From: Salticus scenicus
Taxonomy: Eukaryota > Arthropoda > Arachnida > Araneae > Salticidae
DNA length: 64,000 nt
Reading direction: 5' to 3'
Assembly: GCA_963930645.1 (NCBI GenBank)
Contig: CAWVNO010000515.1
Span: 1,798,001-1,862,000 of the forward strand
Shown here in pieces: positions 32,742-43,145 of this stretch; positions within the stretch are counted from its first letter, which is position 1, and every line of letters begins with the position of its first letter. A program made the position numbers and the translations under genes. The notes below the pieces were generated by a model that saw only the letters and a program-made list of their open reading frames with translations, made no database searches and was not told the DNA's origin.

Positions 32742-34080
32742 TACCACAAGAAAAATATGAAAATAAGAAATACATATAATAATAAAATTAACACAGGGAC
32801 ACTGAAATTGTAATAGGGCTGTAATTATAACAACAAAAGTTTTTATTTTTCAGATAATTCAGTAGTACTTTTTTTTTTTTCAATTTATTTAAGTGAAATA
32901 AGCTGTTATCATTCACAGTTCACATTGATATTTTCTAGTAAATGAATCAGCTGATTCATCATCATCACAACTTTTACATGGTCATGTGTAAATACATTTA
33001 GCAGTTTTATTATTTTTTCTTATTTCTAAAGGCACACTTTTTTAAATGATTTTATTTCTATAGAGTTAAAATATTTCCTCTTAAAAAGTATAGATATGGA
33101 AACTTAGCTGCTTCATTAAAAATAATTTACTTAGCTGCCAAATTTGTAGCTTTAAAAATAGGGAGATTTCTACTTTAAAATGGGAAGGAAAAAGGAAGAT
33201 TTCTACTCAAAAGAAAGCAAATACAAATTTTTTTGAAAAATGCACATTTAAGCCAAATCAAATTTTGATACACACATTTGTCAAATATTTTAAATGGGTT
33301 AAATATACATTAAATACTATGGAGATAATGATGGAAAAAGATTGTGCTTTGCAGGACATTTGATCATTAACTGCTAGTTGAAATGGAGTGCACATGTGTG
33401 TGTGTGTGTGTGGCAGGGGGGGGGGGATACATCTATATACTTCTTTATAGGTTCTAGAATCTAATCAAGAAAGTTTAAAATGAATATTTATGTTATGGAT
33501 GGAGAGAGATTGTAAATCACAAGGTTTCAGTGGAGCATGTAATTGCCAATCGTTGGAGGAAGGGGGGGGGGAGAGAATTACAAGAATTATGAGTAAGATA
33601 TATTACACAATTCTACTTCTTTAAAGATTCTAGAATCTAATAAAGTAAGTTTAAAATAGATATTTATATTTTTGCAGCAAATGGAGAATGATTAGAGATT
33701 ATAAAGCTTTCTATAAGCTGTGTGATCACAGATCGTTAGGGGGAAGGAAAGGGGAGGGGTCCAAAAATTATATGAGTGAGATATATTAAACAATTCTATT
33801 TCTTTATAGGTTGTAGAATATAATAAAGCAAGTTTAAAATGAACATTGACATTTTTGCCATGGATGGAAAAAGATTGAAAATCACAAGGCTTCGATTGCC
33901 TATCGTCGCTCGATTTTTAGAATCTTTTTAATGATCACAAAAAGTGGCGACTTTAGTGGCGATCGATGCATAATTTTTAATCGCCATCTTTTTTTATTTA
34001 GTCGCCATGTGGCCGGTGGCGACCGTTAATTTTGCCCTTTAACATGTGCGAGGGGGGTGGGGGTAAAAAAAAAATCTATA

Positions 34081-35342
34081 TCTTATACTATTAAGTGAGC
34101 AATATTTGTATATATATTTCACTGTTCTCGAAAACGGTAGCTCGGACAGTCACGAGATTTAACACAAAGGTGCCCCCCGAAGGATCATTGTGCACATCGA
34201 AGTCAGTTTCTGTTTAGTTTTCTTTTAATTAATAAAAATATGAAAATAATAAGCTAATAATAGCAAAAAATTAGCCATTTAAATTTAATCCATAATTTAA
34301 TTGTCGCCAAAAAAAAAAATACGAGTTTATTTTTTTTTTTTTTCAACAGGAAAATAAATACATTTATCTAAACATGAACAATACTACACACTACTGATTG
34401 CAGAGCTTCCAAATTTGGCATATAGGTACCTGGTACCCTGCAGGTGTGCACCTCATCGAGATTTTTTTGAATTTGAATTTTTTAAATTAATGTTTGTTCG
34501 ATTTTAAACATTGGTTTTTATGTTTCATTTTTCATGAATTTATTCTTCGATTGTAATCGTCTGCATATCTTAGCAACGGCTATATTGTGCAATTTATTTT
34601 TTATTTAATACATTTATTTGAGGGCGAATCTTTTTTCTCTTTTTAATTTATTATATTTATTGAAAATAAAATGGTAATGCAGTAGAAAAAATTAAATATA
34701 TTAAATTTAAAATTTAAAAACGTATTTATAACAGTTATGTTTATGTATAATTTTTGTAGTATAACAACAATTATTTTTCATTTGTTAATTTAATTTCTTT
34801 AAAAGTTTTTTTTTTTTTTTTCTAATTTATAGTATTTGTCAGGAAATAATGGTAGTATATAGTAGAAAGGATTAAACTGATTGGAATTTATTTGTTTTTT
34901 ATGTATTTAATTCATTCTAAAAGAAAATCTACTTTTTATTTTATTTCATTATATTGGTCGGAATCAAATTGTAATACAGTGTAAATAGCATGAGCAATAA
35001 AATACTTGGTTAAAAAACTAAGATATTTAATAGACGCTGAGATACCGTTATCTTTAAAATCGTAGTTCTTAAATAATGGCAGACCCACCTATCGTCAATA
35101 AATACCCATATTGAAATACATAGGAAAGAGATTTCTGCAGGCAGTGGGGACCTGCTCCCGATACAGTGCGGGCAGAGAAAGAGCTGCCGTAGTCAGCGAG
35201 TACCCGATGCAAGGTCTAGAGTGATTCCAATGTAATTATTTTAGTTTTTATTTATAATGTGATGTGAAAAATAAATAATGATCCAATTCTTTTGGAGATT
35301 CATTTAAATATAGTGGCCAGCGAAGCGGGCGTAGCCTGCTAG
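34081..35342 (+). mobile_element. non-autonomous Helitron inserted in hAT copy B
   Basis: Starts TCTTATACTATTAAGTGAGC and ends GCGAAGCGGGCGTAGCCTGC then TAG, flanked by A on the left and T on the right. Joining the outer bases gives AATCTATA|TACTTCTTT, which is the uninterrupted sequence in hAT copy C near 33430, so both ends are exact. Its interior is shared in part with 12425-12560 and with 39749-42812 (inverse). No ORF of note. Confidence 0.92.
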
Positions 35343-35925
35343 TACTTCTTTATAGGTTCTAGGATCCAATCAAGAAAGTTTAAAATGAATATTTGTATTT
35401 ATGTTATGGAGTGAGAAAGATTGTAAATCACAAGGCTTCAGTGGAGCACGTGATTGCCAATCGTTGGAGGAGGGGGGGGGGGATTACAAGAATTATGAGT
35501 AAGAGATATTAAATAATTCTACTTCTTTACAGATTCTATAATCTAATAAAGCAAGTTTAAAATAAATATTTATATTTCTGCGGCAGATGGAGAATGATTA
35601 GAAATTATAAAGCTTTCTATAAGCTGTGTGATCACGGATCGATAGGGGGAGGGAAAGGGGGGGGTTAAAAAAATTATATGAGTGAGATACATTAAGCAAT
35701 TCTATCTCTTTATAGGTTGCAGAATACAATAAAGCAAGTTTAAAATGAACATTGATGTTTATGTCATGGATGGAAAAAGATTGGAAATCACAAGGCTTCG
35801 ATTGCCTATCGTCGCTCGATTTTTAGAATCTTTTAAAGATCACAAAAAGTGGCGATCGATGCATAATTTTTAATCGCCATCTTTTTCCATTTAGTGGCCG
35901 GTGGCGACCGTTAATTTTGCCCTTT

Positions 35926-36089
35926 ATTTGCTGGGCGGGGTGACTTTTACAATAGTATTGTTTTTTATGAGATATCACTTCTTTTTGCAAGTTATGTATG
36001 TGCTTTTATAAATATAATACATATGCAGAAGAAAGGTAAGAGTTTTTGCTGGACGGGGTGACTTTTACAATAGTATTGTTTTTTATGAT
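35926..36089 (+). repeat. local duplication of a ~44-bp segment, 119 bp apart
   Basis: The phrase TTGCTGG(G/A)CGGGGTGACT and the following ACAATAGTATTGTTTTTTAT occur at 35927-35969 and again at 36046-36087, with one early difference. The left copy abuts the hAT end. It may reflect a small tandem duplication before or during insertion. Confidence 0.75.
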
Positions 36090-36270
36090 ATATATTTTTT
36101 TTCTGATGAGTAGTTCTAAAAAATTATCTGCAAAAAAGAAAAATCTTTTGAAAATGGCGATTATACATTTGTATTATGTCATATTTTGCATGCCTACTAA
36201 ACATATTATTCTGCTTATTAAATCTACCTTAACACATCTACATTTTTTTTCTTCTCCTTTTTAAATGCAG

Positions 36271-36363
36271 TTGCAGCATTCTCTCTCATATGGGCTCTCA
36301 AAGCTACTAATGTATATGAAGATGATTATATAGACTTAGATTTGCAAAAACCTTCCAAGACTG
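36271..36363 (+). CDS. candidate host exon, 93 nt
   Basis: A pyrimidine-rich tract and AAATGCAG precede 36271, and the strong donor GTAAGT starts at 36364. Read in the frame starting TT|GCA, it encodes about 30 residues without a stop: AAFSLIWALKATNVYEDDYI followed by DLDLQKPSKT. Both borders would be in phase 1, so the exon is symmetric. The hydrophobic start and acidic end could be a membrane-anchor edge. A second AG (TTGCAG) six bases downstream is an alternative acceptor. I do not recognise the protein, and no partner exon is certain. Confidence 0.4.
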
Positions 36364-37827
36364 GTAAGTTAATATTTGTTATTTTTTACCTATTTTCACC
36401 AATGTTTCAAAAGTTCTAAAAATTTAAAATTTTCATTATTGTTATTTACTTATTTGCAAATGGGAATAAAACTTTTTTTATAGTTTTTTCTCTGTCGTAA
36501 AACTTAAATAATGAAATTTAGTCATTTTGTGAGTATATATATATAATATTCATTTTTTATATAAGTAAATAAAGTAAAATGATTTTTTATTTATAATTTA
36601 AATAATAAATACTTAAAATATGAGTATTTAATTTCTCTAACGTGGACCAGTTATGATTAAATACTAAATTTTGTCTAAACAATACGATAGTGAGGTAATT
36701 GATAAAATATGCAAGAATAAAAAATATTTATACATAGGCAATATTTAAGTACATGGATACAGTTCAATGATCTAATCAGAAAAATGACAAGATTTTTCTT
36801 ATGGGATCATTTTATAGAAAAATGTTTTTTTAAAAGATGCATCTTTATAATCTTTGCAAGAGTCATTTTTAACCTAGCAATGCTTTAGATAAAACAAAAT
36901 ATGAATTATTATTATAAATTGACAAAATAAGAAAAGTTTTGTTTCAACTTTAAGTTTTGAGTGATGCTATCTTAGCTTTAGTTATACCTTACAAGGAAGG
37001 TCTCCTTAAAGCGCATACTCAGAATGTTGTGAAAAAAATTATAGAGTTACTAATTACTTAGGTAATACAAGATCAGTCAAATTTATCAGCAGAAAACCAC
37101 TAAAAAGTCTACAAAATAAATAAATAAATAAATAAAAAATACTTTCGAATATTTGGCACAAAAAGACAAAGTACACACGATTTGGCAAGCAACATCCTTT
37201 CCGCAAGTAATTTTAATGCGTTTAAGAATTTTTTGCAAAACAAATCATTTTGAACAGCGTTACAGTAAATATAGTTTGAAAATAATTGGTGAAAGAGTTG
37301 CCTGTTTTTCCTACAATCTAGTACAATATATGAATGTGGCTTTTTATTAAAAGTATTTCATTTTAGTTTTTTAAAAAAAATCTTGCGAGTCTCAAACATT
37401 TAAATTGCATGTCAAATACATGTTTAAGTTATGTATATCTTTACTTGGTAAATAAATAAATAAAAAAAATCTGTATTTTGCAAGTTGCAAATATGCACTT
37501 TTATTTAGTGTTTTGAAACGCTTTTAAAATTTAAATAATTAAATTTATTTTAATTTTTTATTGAAGACAATGTTTGTGGAAGTTAACATGTACAATGTTA
37601 TTTGGAAGCTGTATAAACAATACAGGAGAAAAAAATACATATAACACACAAATTTTACAGTAAAAAAAGAAAAAAAAAAAAAATTAGAAAACAACGCTGT
37701 TGAAATGTTAAAAGTATGAGTTTGCAAGTTATGAAAAATTTGAAGGCATTTGATCGCAAAATTCCAATGAAAATGAGTATACTACCTAATTGCTTCTTAA
37801 AAATGTGAAACATCAAAATAATAAATA
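36364..37827. other. AT-rich stretch, intron-like if the exon is real
   Basis: No gene or element is recognisable. Simple repeats of TAAA occur at about 37108-37140. The ORFs at 37153-37350 and 37545-37924 lack any motif. Confidence 0.4.
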
Positions 37828-38356
37828 CAGGGTGATTCAATGATGATGGAACAAACTTTGAGGTGAGGTAGGACACATCATTAGGACTCAGAATTGCACA
37901 GGAACCCATGTTCCCAAACGTCATTTTAACCCTTTACAGACCATGTGTTTTCTGGGGTTTTTAACAGAAAGCTCCGCCTACTGCCGTTGCTTGTGAATGG
38001 TGCACTATTAACAGAAAGGTTCTGTTTTTTACTGTTAATCTTACAGAAAACATGATAAAAATGTTGTTTCCGAATACTTCACACTGATTGAATAAATGCT
38101 TATTTAGCAAATAATTTTTTAGGTATACTGTAATACAGGAAATGTAAAACTTACACAGAAGGCAGAGTTTCAAATACATCGCAAAATGTTTCTTTGCAGT
38201 AATATTGACAAATAAGTGCTTAAAATTGCAATCACCATCAGTAATACAACTAAGCAAAATTGGTGTGTGGCTGGTAATGCTGAAGGTTGAGAGCTTCAGT
38301 GGACCTGGTCATTCGTTATCTGTATCTGTTGTAAAGTATAATTTTAAGCTGTGTTT

Positions 38357-38484
38357 TTCAACGGTGATGGGACATTTTACTAATAATGAAAAAGCAGACA
38401 TGAATCTAATGTACAGTGCTTTCAACGATGATGGGAGATTTGACTAATAATGAAAAAGCAAACATGAATCTAATGTACGGTGCT
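38357..38484 (+). repeat. 64-bp tandem duplication at the transposase start
   Basis: Units 38357-38420 and 38421-38484 are nearly identical, each starting TTCAACG.TGATGGGA and carrying the first codons of the transposase. Because 64 is not a multiple of three, only the second unit is in frame with the rest of the gene. Confidence 0.85.
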
Positions 38485-39748
38485 GCTAATGGGAACAGTA
38501 AAGCATCGCTACGACTGTATCAGGAACGATTTCCAAATTTCTGCGTCTGCCAAATCACAAAATGTTTGAACGGCTGCATCGGAACCTTTTGTAAAAATGG
38601 TACATTTCTCGCTAATTCTGAAGCAGGGACTGGAACAAGAACTTCTCGACATTCAGACATGGAAGAAACCATTCTAAACATTGCGGACAGGGTTTAAACT
38701 GCCATTAGTTTTTTTAGCATTTTGCTAAAAGATATTGTATTTTGCTAAACTATGTCAGTAAGAATTTCGCTAAAAAGCTAAAACTAGATTACTTCATAAA
38801 ATATCTTCATACAACTACCTCTAATTTTTTATACAAATATTCGTGGACGGAAATTACAAAATCACTGAAAATATTGGGAATCATTATCTATTTAGTACAT
38901 TTGGGTTTAATTTCAACTTTTAATAGTTGAATTTAAATGCAAAAATATTTTAAAACATAATTAAGAATTTGCTTCATAGATGTATTCTCAGTGCTAGTAT
39001 TGCGTTTGTTGAAATCGAAACAAAATTTTGCTGATTCATTTTTCTTAAATCGCAATGTATGCTTGGTTAAAATCCTCAGTGAATAAAACAAACAGAAAAC
39101 AAAATTGGGGATAACCAAGTTAAGAAAAAGAAATCAATACTATTCAAAGAATTAATTTTCGAAAAAGCTAAAATACTGCTTATATGTTTTAGCTAAAATG
39201 CTAAAGAAACTTTTTTGCCAGGTTAAACCCTGATTGTGGATGAAACACCTGACACAAGTGCACGAGATATTGCACGTCGTGTACATGTGAGTCAGTCCAC
39301 TGTTTGGAGAGTCTTACATGAAGAACATCTACACCCATTCCATATTCAGAAAGTCCAAGAATTCCAAGAAAGTGATTACCCTCTGTGCATAGAATTTTTC
39401 CAATGTTTCTTACAGCAGTGTGCTTTGCAGCAGGATTTTCCAACTTTCTTCTCAGATGAGGCAATTTTTACACAGGAAGGTGTTTTCAATGTGCACAATA
39501 CTTACCTGTGGGCAACAGAAACTCCACACGCTATACACCCACATTCATTTCAAAAACGTTTCTCTGTTAATGTTTGGGCAGGTATTGTGAACAATTACCT
39601 CATGGGCCCATATCTTTTACCAACGTCGCTCAATGGCTCACATTATGCTATTTTTCTGAAAGAGGTTTTGCTAAAATTGCTCCAAGATGTTCCAGTTGTT
39701 GTGCGCAACCAAATGTGGTTTCAGCATGATGGTGCACTTGTAAACTTT
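38428..39748 (+). pseudogene. DUF4817-type transposase, split by a hAT MITE and truncated
   Basis: Part 1 (38428-38687) encodes an N-terminal helix-turn-helix of the DUF4817 kind, with NEKANMNLMYGAANGNSKAS and ALRLYQERFPN-like wording. Part 2 resumes at 39241 with DETPDTSARDIARRVHVSQS, then the catalytic domain: FFSDEAIFTQEGVFNVHN (first Asp), NVWAGIV, and QMWFQHDGA (second Asp). If the 545-bp insertion and one target copy are discounted, the frame is continuous. The third acidic residue and the C-terminus are missing beyond 39748, where the frame runs into unrelated sequence until 39838. The substrate would be the element's own ends; this copy cannot be active. Confidence 0.85.
38688..39232. 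mobile_element. hAT MITE inserted in the transposase gene
   Basis: Ends CAGGGTTTAAACTGCC and, inverted, CAGGGTTTAACCTGGC. The flanks ATTGCGGA (38680-38687) and ATTGTGGA (39233-39240) agree at seven of eight positions, an 8-bp hAT duplication with one later change. Subterminal 'GCTAAAA/TTTTAGC' motifs recur. No ORF. Confidence 0.88.
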
Positions 39749-40664
39749 TTGGCAACAATTACATCATGGATAAAATTCAAATTAGTGTTGACTCTAGGCC
39801 GATTTAGCAGGGCGCAGCACCCGGCGGCCCTTTACTAACACATTTTTGCGCCCCACAGCCCTTACTAACTTATTTCTAGCGCCCGGCGGGCGTTAGTATT
39901 TTTCACAGGGTTGCCAACTGCTCCAATTTCAGCGGAGTTTCTCCGAAAAAATTAAAAAACTCCGCGAGTATTTTTTATGCTCTGCAAATTCAGTCTTGAC
40001 CACCTAGCTAAATATATTTTATTAAATACGTAAAGCTGAATAGTGGCAGACACTGAAAAAAAAATATATATATACTATTCTTTTTTCTTTCTTTCTATTT
40101 TTTTTTTTTTTTTCCATTGCACACATCTAGACAGAAATCGCGATCCAATCCTTATCAACATTTGATTTTGCATTTTCAACAGTTGCCGCATAAAACATTA
40201 TTCTTTGAATTTTATTTTTTATCTATGAAAGCGCTTCAACACCTCTTGAAAATAACAAAACTAACTTTAACAATCTAGCTGAAGAACCACACGCTTCATC
40301 GTACAATATTCATAAATAAATAGTAAAGAAAAAAAAAAATCTAGTGCTAGGCATTGCATAATCGAAATATTGCTGACTCAGAACGGGAACAAATATTTGT
40401 TTACATTAGCTATTATGAGTGTGTTTAATTAAAACCACAAGCTGAAAAGGGGGGAAGAAAGAAACCGAATACTATGATTATGCGGTATTTTGATTTTCAT
40501 TTAAACAATATCAATGTTTCAGTTATCTTAATGCTTAATACGTCACTAAAAAATACTTTCTAATGAAATAATTGTTTATTTTAATTATTTATCGATAAAA
40601 AATAATGGATTCAAAGCTACTGAACTTTAAGTACGATTGACAACGCAAGGGATCTAATAGCAGG

Positions 40665-40860
40665 AAGAGGTATCTTCCGTGGGAGACTTTCTAAAGTGTC
40701 TTAGGCCATAATCACGCGAGTTTTGGAGAAAACAGTATAAAGTCAGGCTTTAACGGAGGAATTGTCTTCTGTAATAGGAAACTTTCTTAAGTGTTTTAAT
40801 ATACAAGTTTCTGAGAAAATCATGGAAAATTTCAAACTTTATCGTACCAAGTATCAACCT
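40665..40860 (-). mobile_element. degenerate SINE-like copies
   Basis: On the minus strand, two stretches resemble the SINE body 'TTTTCTCCAAAACTCGCGTG' and 'CTTTAGAAAGTCTCCCACGG'. The promoter-like boxes are not preserved, so assignment is tentative. Confidence 0.4.
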
Positions 40861-41039
40861 TTGGAGAAAGAAAAATTTTGGAAAAGAATATTTTCTGTGC
40901 TTTTTGTTGGGATAACTGAATACGCGATAACTTAGTTTTTATAGTGCGTCGGTGATTCTAAGAAATCTTCTTATCTGAAAATGGGACTTTCACAAAAAAA
41001 CGTTGGATTTAAAACGGATTCGTCACAAAAATAGCACAA

Positions 41040-42190
41040 GAAAATTGAGTATTTTATAAATCAGCTGCAAAAAATGACATTTCGGTAATCAAATAATAAA
41101 AAAAAAAAGCTGGTTTATGACTAAATAATTACACATTTTTAGAAAAATAACATCTATTTTAGCAATTAGTTTACGATTACGTAATTTTAAAAATTAGCTG
41201 TAAAATAATTCCGTATTTCTATAAAAAGCCACAAAATTATACATATAATGCAAATCATGTTTGAAAAAAGCAAGAAATTCATAGATTAGCATCAAAAGCC
41301 TTTTTCAGCGATTAATTGCGATTAAACATAAATTTTGTTAATTAGCGGCGAAATGATTGCGTGTTTCCGTTATCGGCTACAAATGTATTGCGATTTACTG
41401 AAATCAACTGGAAAAAAAAAACCTTTATTGGCTAGCAGCCAAATGATAGCATATAAAAGGTAAATTTTTTATTATTAGTGAGTAAGCGATCCCGTATTTG
41501 TGAAATCCACCTCAAAATTATTCCCGATTTCTGAGATTCCGCTTTGGAAAAAAAAAAATGCAAATTTCATTGATTAGTGGCAAAATAGTTGAGTATTTAA
41601 GATTAAGCTTTCAGAAGAACGCATTTTTCATAGATTAGTAGCTAAATAATAGCGTGTTTTCTCAATTGGCCGCATAATAATCGCGTATTTTAGAAATCTG
41701 CTTTGAAAAAAAATGCGCAATTTTTTACCTATTAGGAGAAAAAAATAATTTAGTTCCGAGTAAACGTATTTTTTGACAATTAGCTGTGAAATAATCTGGT
41801 ATTTTTTAATTCGTCTGTAAATTTTCACATATTTCTGGATTAGGTTTTGAAAAAAGTGTGTATTTCACCGATTAACAGCAAAGTTTGGTATTTGGGGGAT
41901 GTAGCTTTAAAAAGGGCTCAAATTTCATCGATTAGCAGCCAGATAATTGTATATTTCGTTAATAATTAACCCCATTTTCGATATAATTAACCGCAAAAAT
42001 ATCATGAATTTTAGGAATCAGCTTTGAAAGAAGAGTGAATTTTATCAATTAGTTTCAAAATTATAGTATATTATTAGCAATTATTTGCTATTAAATGTAG
42101 ATTTTGTAAATTTGCAGTGAAATAATTACAAATTTCGGCAATCGGTCGTAACAATATCGCAAATTCTGTCAAATACGAGAAAAACAGCAT
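41040..42190 (+). repeat. highly diverged short-period array
   Basis: Versions of the phrase 'GATTAGC.GCAAAATAATTGCGTATTTC' recur about every 40-80 bp across this 1.15-kb stretch (for example near 41340, 41460, 41635, 41690, 41870, 41930 and 42120). It looks like an old minisatellite inside the 39783-42628 element. Poly-C (42230-42248) and poly-G (42485-42497) tracts follow, each beside a copy of CTACATTTTG.AAGTGATATAT. Confidence 0.5.
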
Positions 42191-42812
42191 ATTTATTTAA
42201 TTAACGGTAAAAACGTAATTCTACCTCTCCCCCCCCCCCCCCCCCCCCTACATTTTGAAAGTGATATATTTCATTCAAAAATGTAAAAAAATTTCAAAAT
42301 TGTTTCTCATAAAAATCTGATTTTGTCTTGGTACATTCTACGATATAATATTATCTGTACTTTTTTTTTAATATCTGATTTTTCTTTTCTTTTAGAATTT
42401 CATTATTTTGTTTATTTATTTATACCTTGGATACATTGCTGCTATTAAAAAATTAGTAATTTTTTTTTTTTTTTTTTTTAATTTGGGGGGGGGGGGGCTA
42501 CATTTTGTAAGTGATATATTATGAGGATTTTGAATTATTGAGAATATTATAGTGCCCCTTTTGAGAATATTAAAGTGCCCTTTTATCGAGTTCCCCCCAG
42601 CGGCCCTTTTGTTCTAGAGTCAACACTACAAATGGCTATTTTTTTGCTATTATTAGCTTATTATTTTCATATTTTCATTAATTATAAGAAAACTAATCAA
42701 AAATTCGAAAATCTGACTTCGATGTGTGTAATGACACTTCGGGGGGTACCTTTGTGTTAAATCACGTGACTGTCTGAGTTACCGTTTTTGAGAACAGTGA
42801 AAAATATGCATA

Positions 42813-43145
42813 GGCGTAGCCAGGGGGGTGCACTTGCACCCCCCTAAATGAAGATGCATTTTATTTATTTATTTATTTATTTTTTTGAGTAAACAAAATA
42901 ATAATAATAATAATATTTTTTTTTCTTTAAAGAAAAAGATATTTTAATTTTATCACGAAATTAGTTTCTTTTTACCATCTTCTTAAAAACATCGTTATGT
43001 ATTATTTAAAGCAACAAAAATACTGAATCTGAATGTAAACATAATAATGCTACAAAGCTTAAAATTCTATAAAAACAAAAATTAGTATCGAAAAAAGTCT
43101 CTTCTACACTTCTAATATATCACGAACAACAGATCCATTGTCTAA
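42813..43145. other. AT-rich stretch beginning with a possible element end
   Basis: Starts with CATAGGCGTAGCCAGGGGGG and a hairpin-forming GTGCACTTGCAC/CCCCCC segment, resembling one terminus of a hAT-like element; I found no matching partner. The rest is AT-rich and featureless. Confidence 0.35.

Larger units (their letters stand above)
31298..34041. mobile_element. hAT family 'TAAAGGGCAAAA', copy C inserted into copy B
   Basis: Ends TAAAGGGCAAAACTGG and, inverted, TAAAGGGCAAAATTAACGG. The 8-bp duplication ACATGTGC is perfect at 31290-31297 and 34042-34049. Without the mariner inside it is about 1.45 kb and non-coding. It carries the poly-G tandem units (33420-33900), including a poly-G run near 33415-33427. 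Confidence 0.92.
30588..35925. mobile_element. hAT family 'TAAAGGGCAAAA', copy B (outer, left end lost)
   Basis: From about 30588 the sequence matches copy A from about 22710 onward ('AGACTATTTCTTTCAGACTG'), so the left terminus and ~100 bp are absent at the gypsy junction. The right end at 35925 is the family terminus (TTTTGCCCTTTA). It is split by copy C (31298-34041) and by a Helitron (34081-35342). Parts belonging to copy B are 30588-31297, 34042-34080 and 35343-35925. Confidence 0.8.
37828..39748 (+). mobile_element. DUF4817-type Tc1/mariner-related element, right side truncated
   Basis: The left border CAGGGTGATTCA follows TA at 37826-37827, a terminus common for this element type. It leads to a transposase gene (38428 onward) interrupted by a hAT MITE at 38688. 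Homology stops at about 39748, where Helitron sequence begins, so the right terminus and the last catalytic residue are lost. Confidence 0.65.
39783..42628. mobile_element. 2.8-kb element with 15-bp ends TAGTGTTGACTCTAG and a 5-bp duplication
   Basis: Perfect 15-bp inverted ends at 39783-39797 and 42614-42628. CAAAT flanks both sides (39778-39782 and 42629-42633). Related Helitron sequence near 34285 reads straight across this point with a single copy, confirming the borders. GC-rich segments (GGCGGCCC, CCAGCGGCCC) lie just inside each end. No transposase ORF was found. The 5-bp duplication is unlike standard hAT (8 bp); superfamily undecided. Confidence 0.85.
39749..42812 (-). mobile_element. 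Helitron fragment, minus strand, split by another element
   Basis: The parts 39749-39782 and 42629-42812 together match the inverse of about 34100-34315 in the Helitron at 34081-35342 (for example 'GAGAACAGTGAAAAATATG' and 'GCTATTATTAGCTTATTATT'). It joins the truncated transposase at its left side and stops without a Helitron terminus at about 42812. Confidence 0.75.

Noticed and set aside
35926..36089. Target-site duplication of the hAT copy B
   Set aside because: The duplicated segment is ~44 bp and both copies lie on the same side of the element, so it is a local duplication, not a target duplication.
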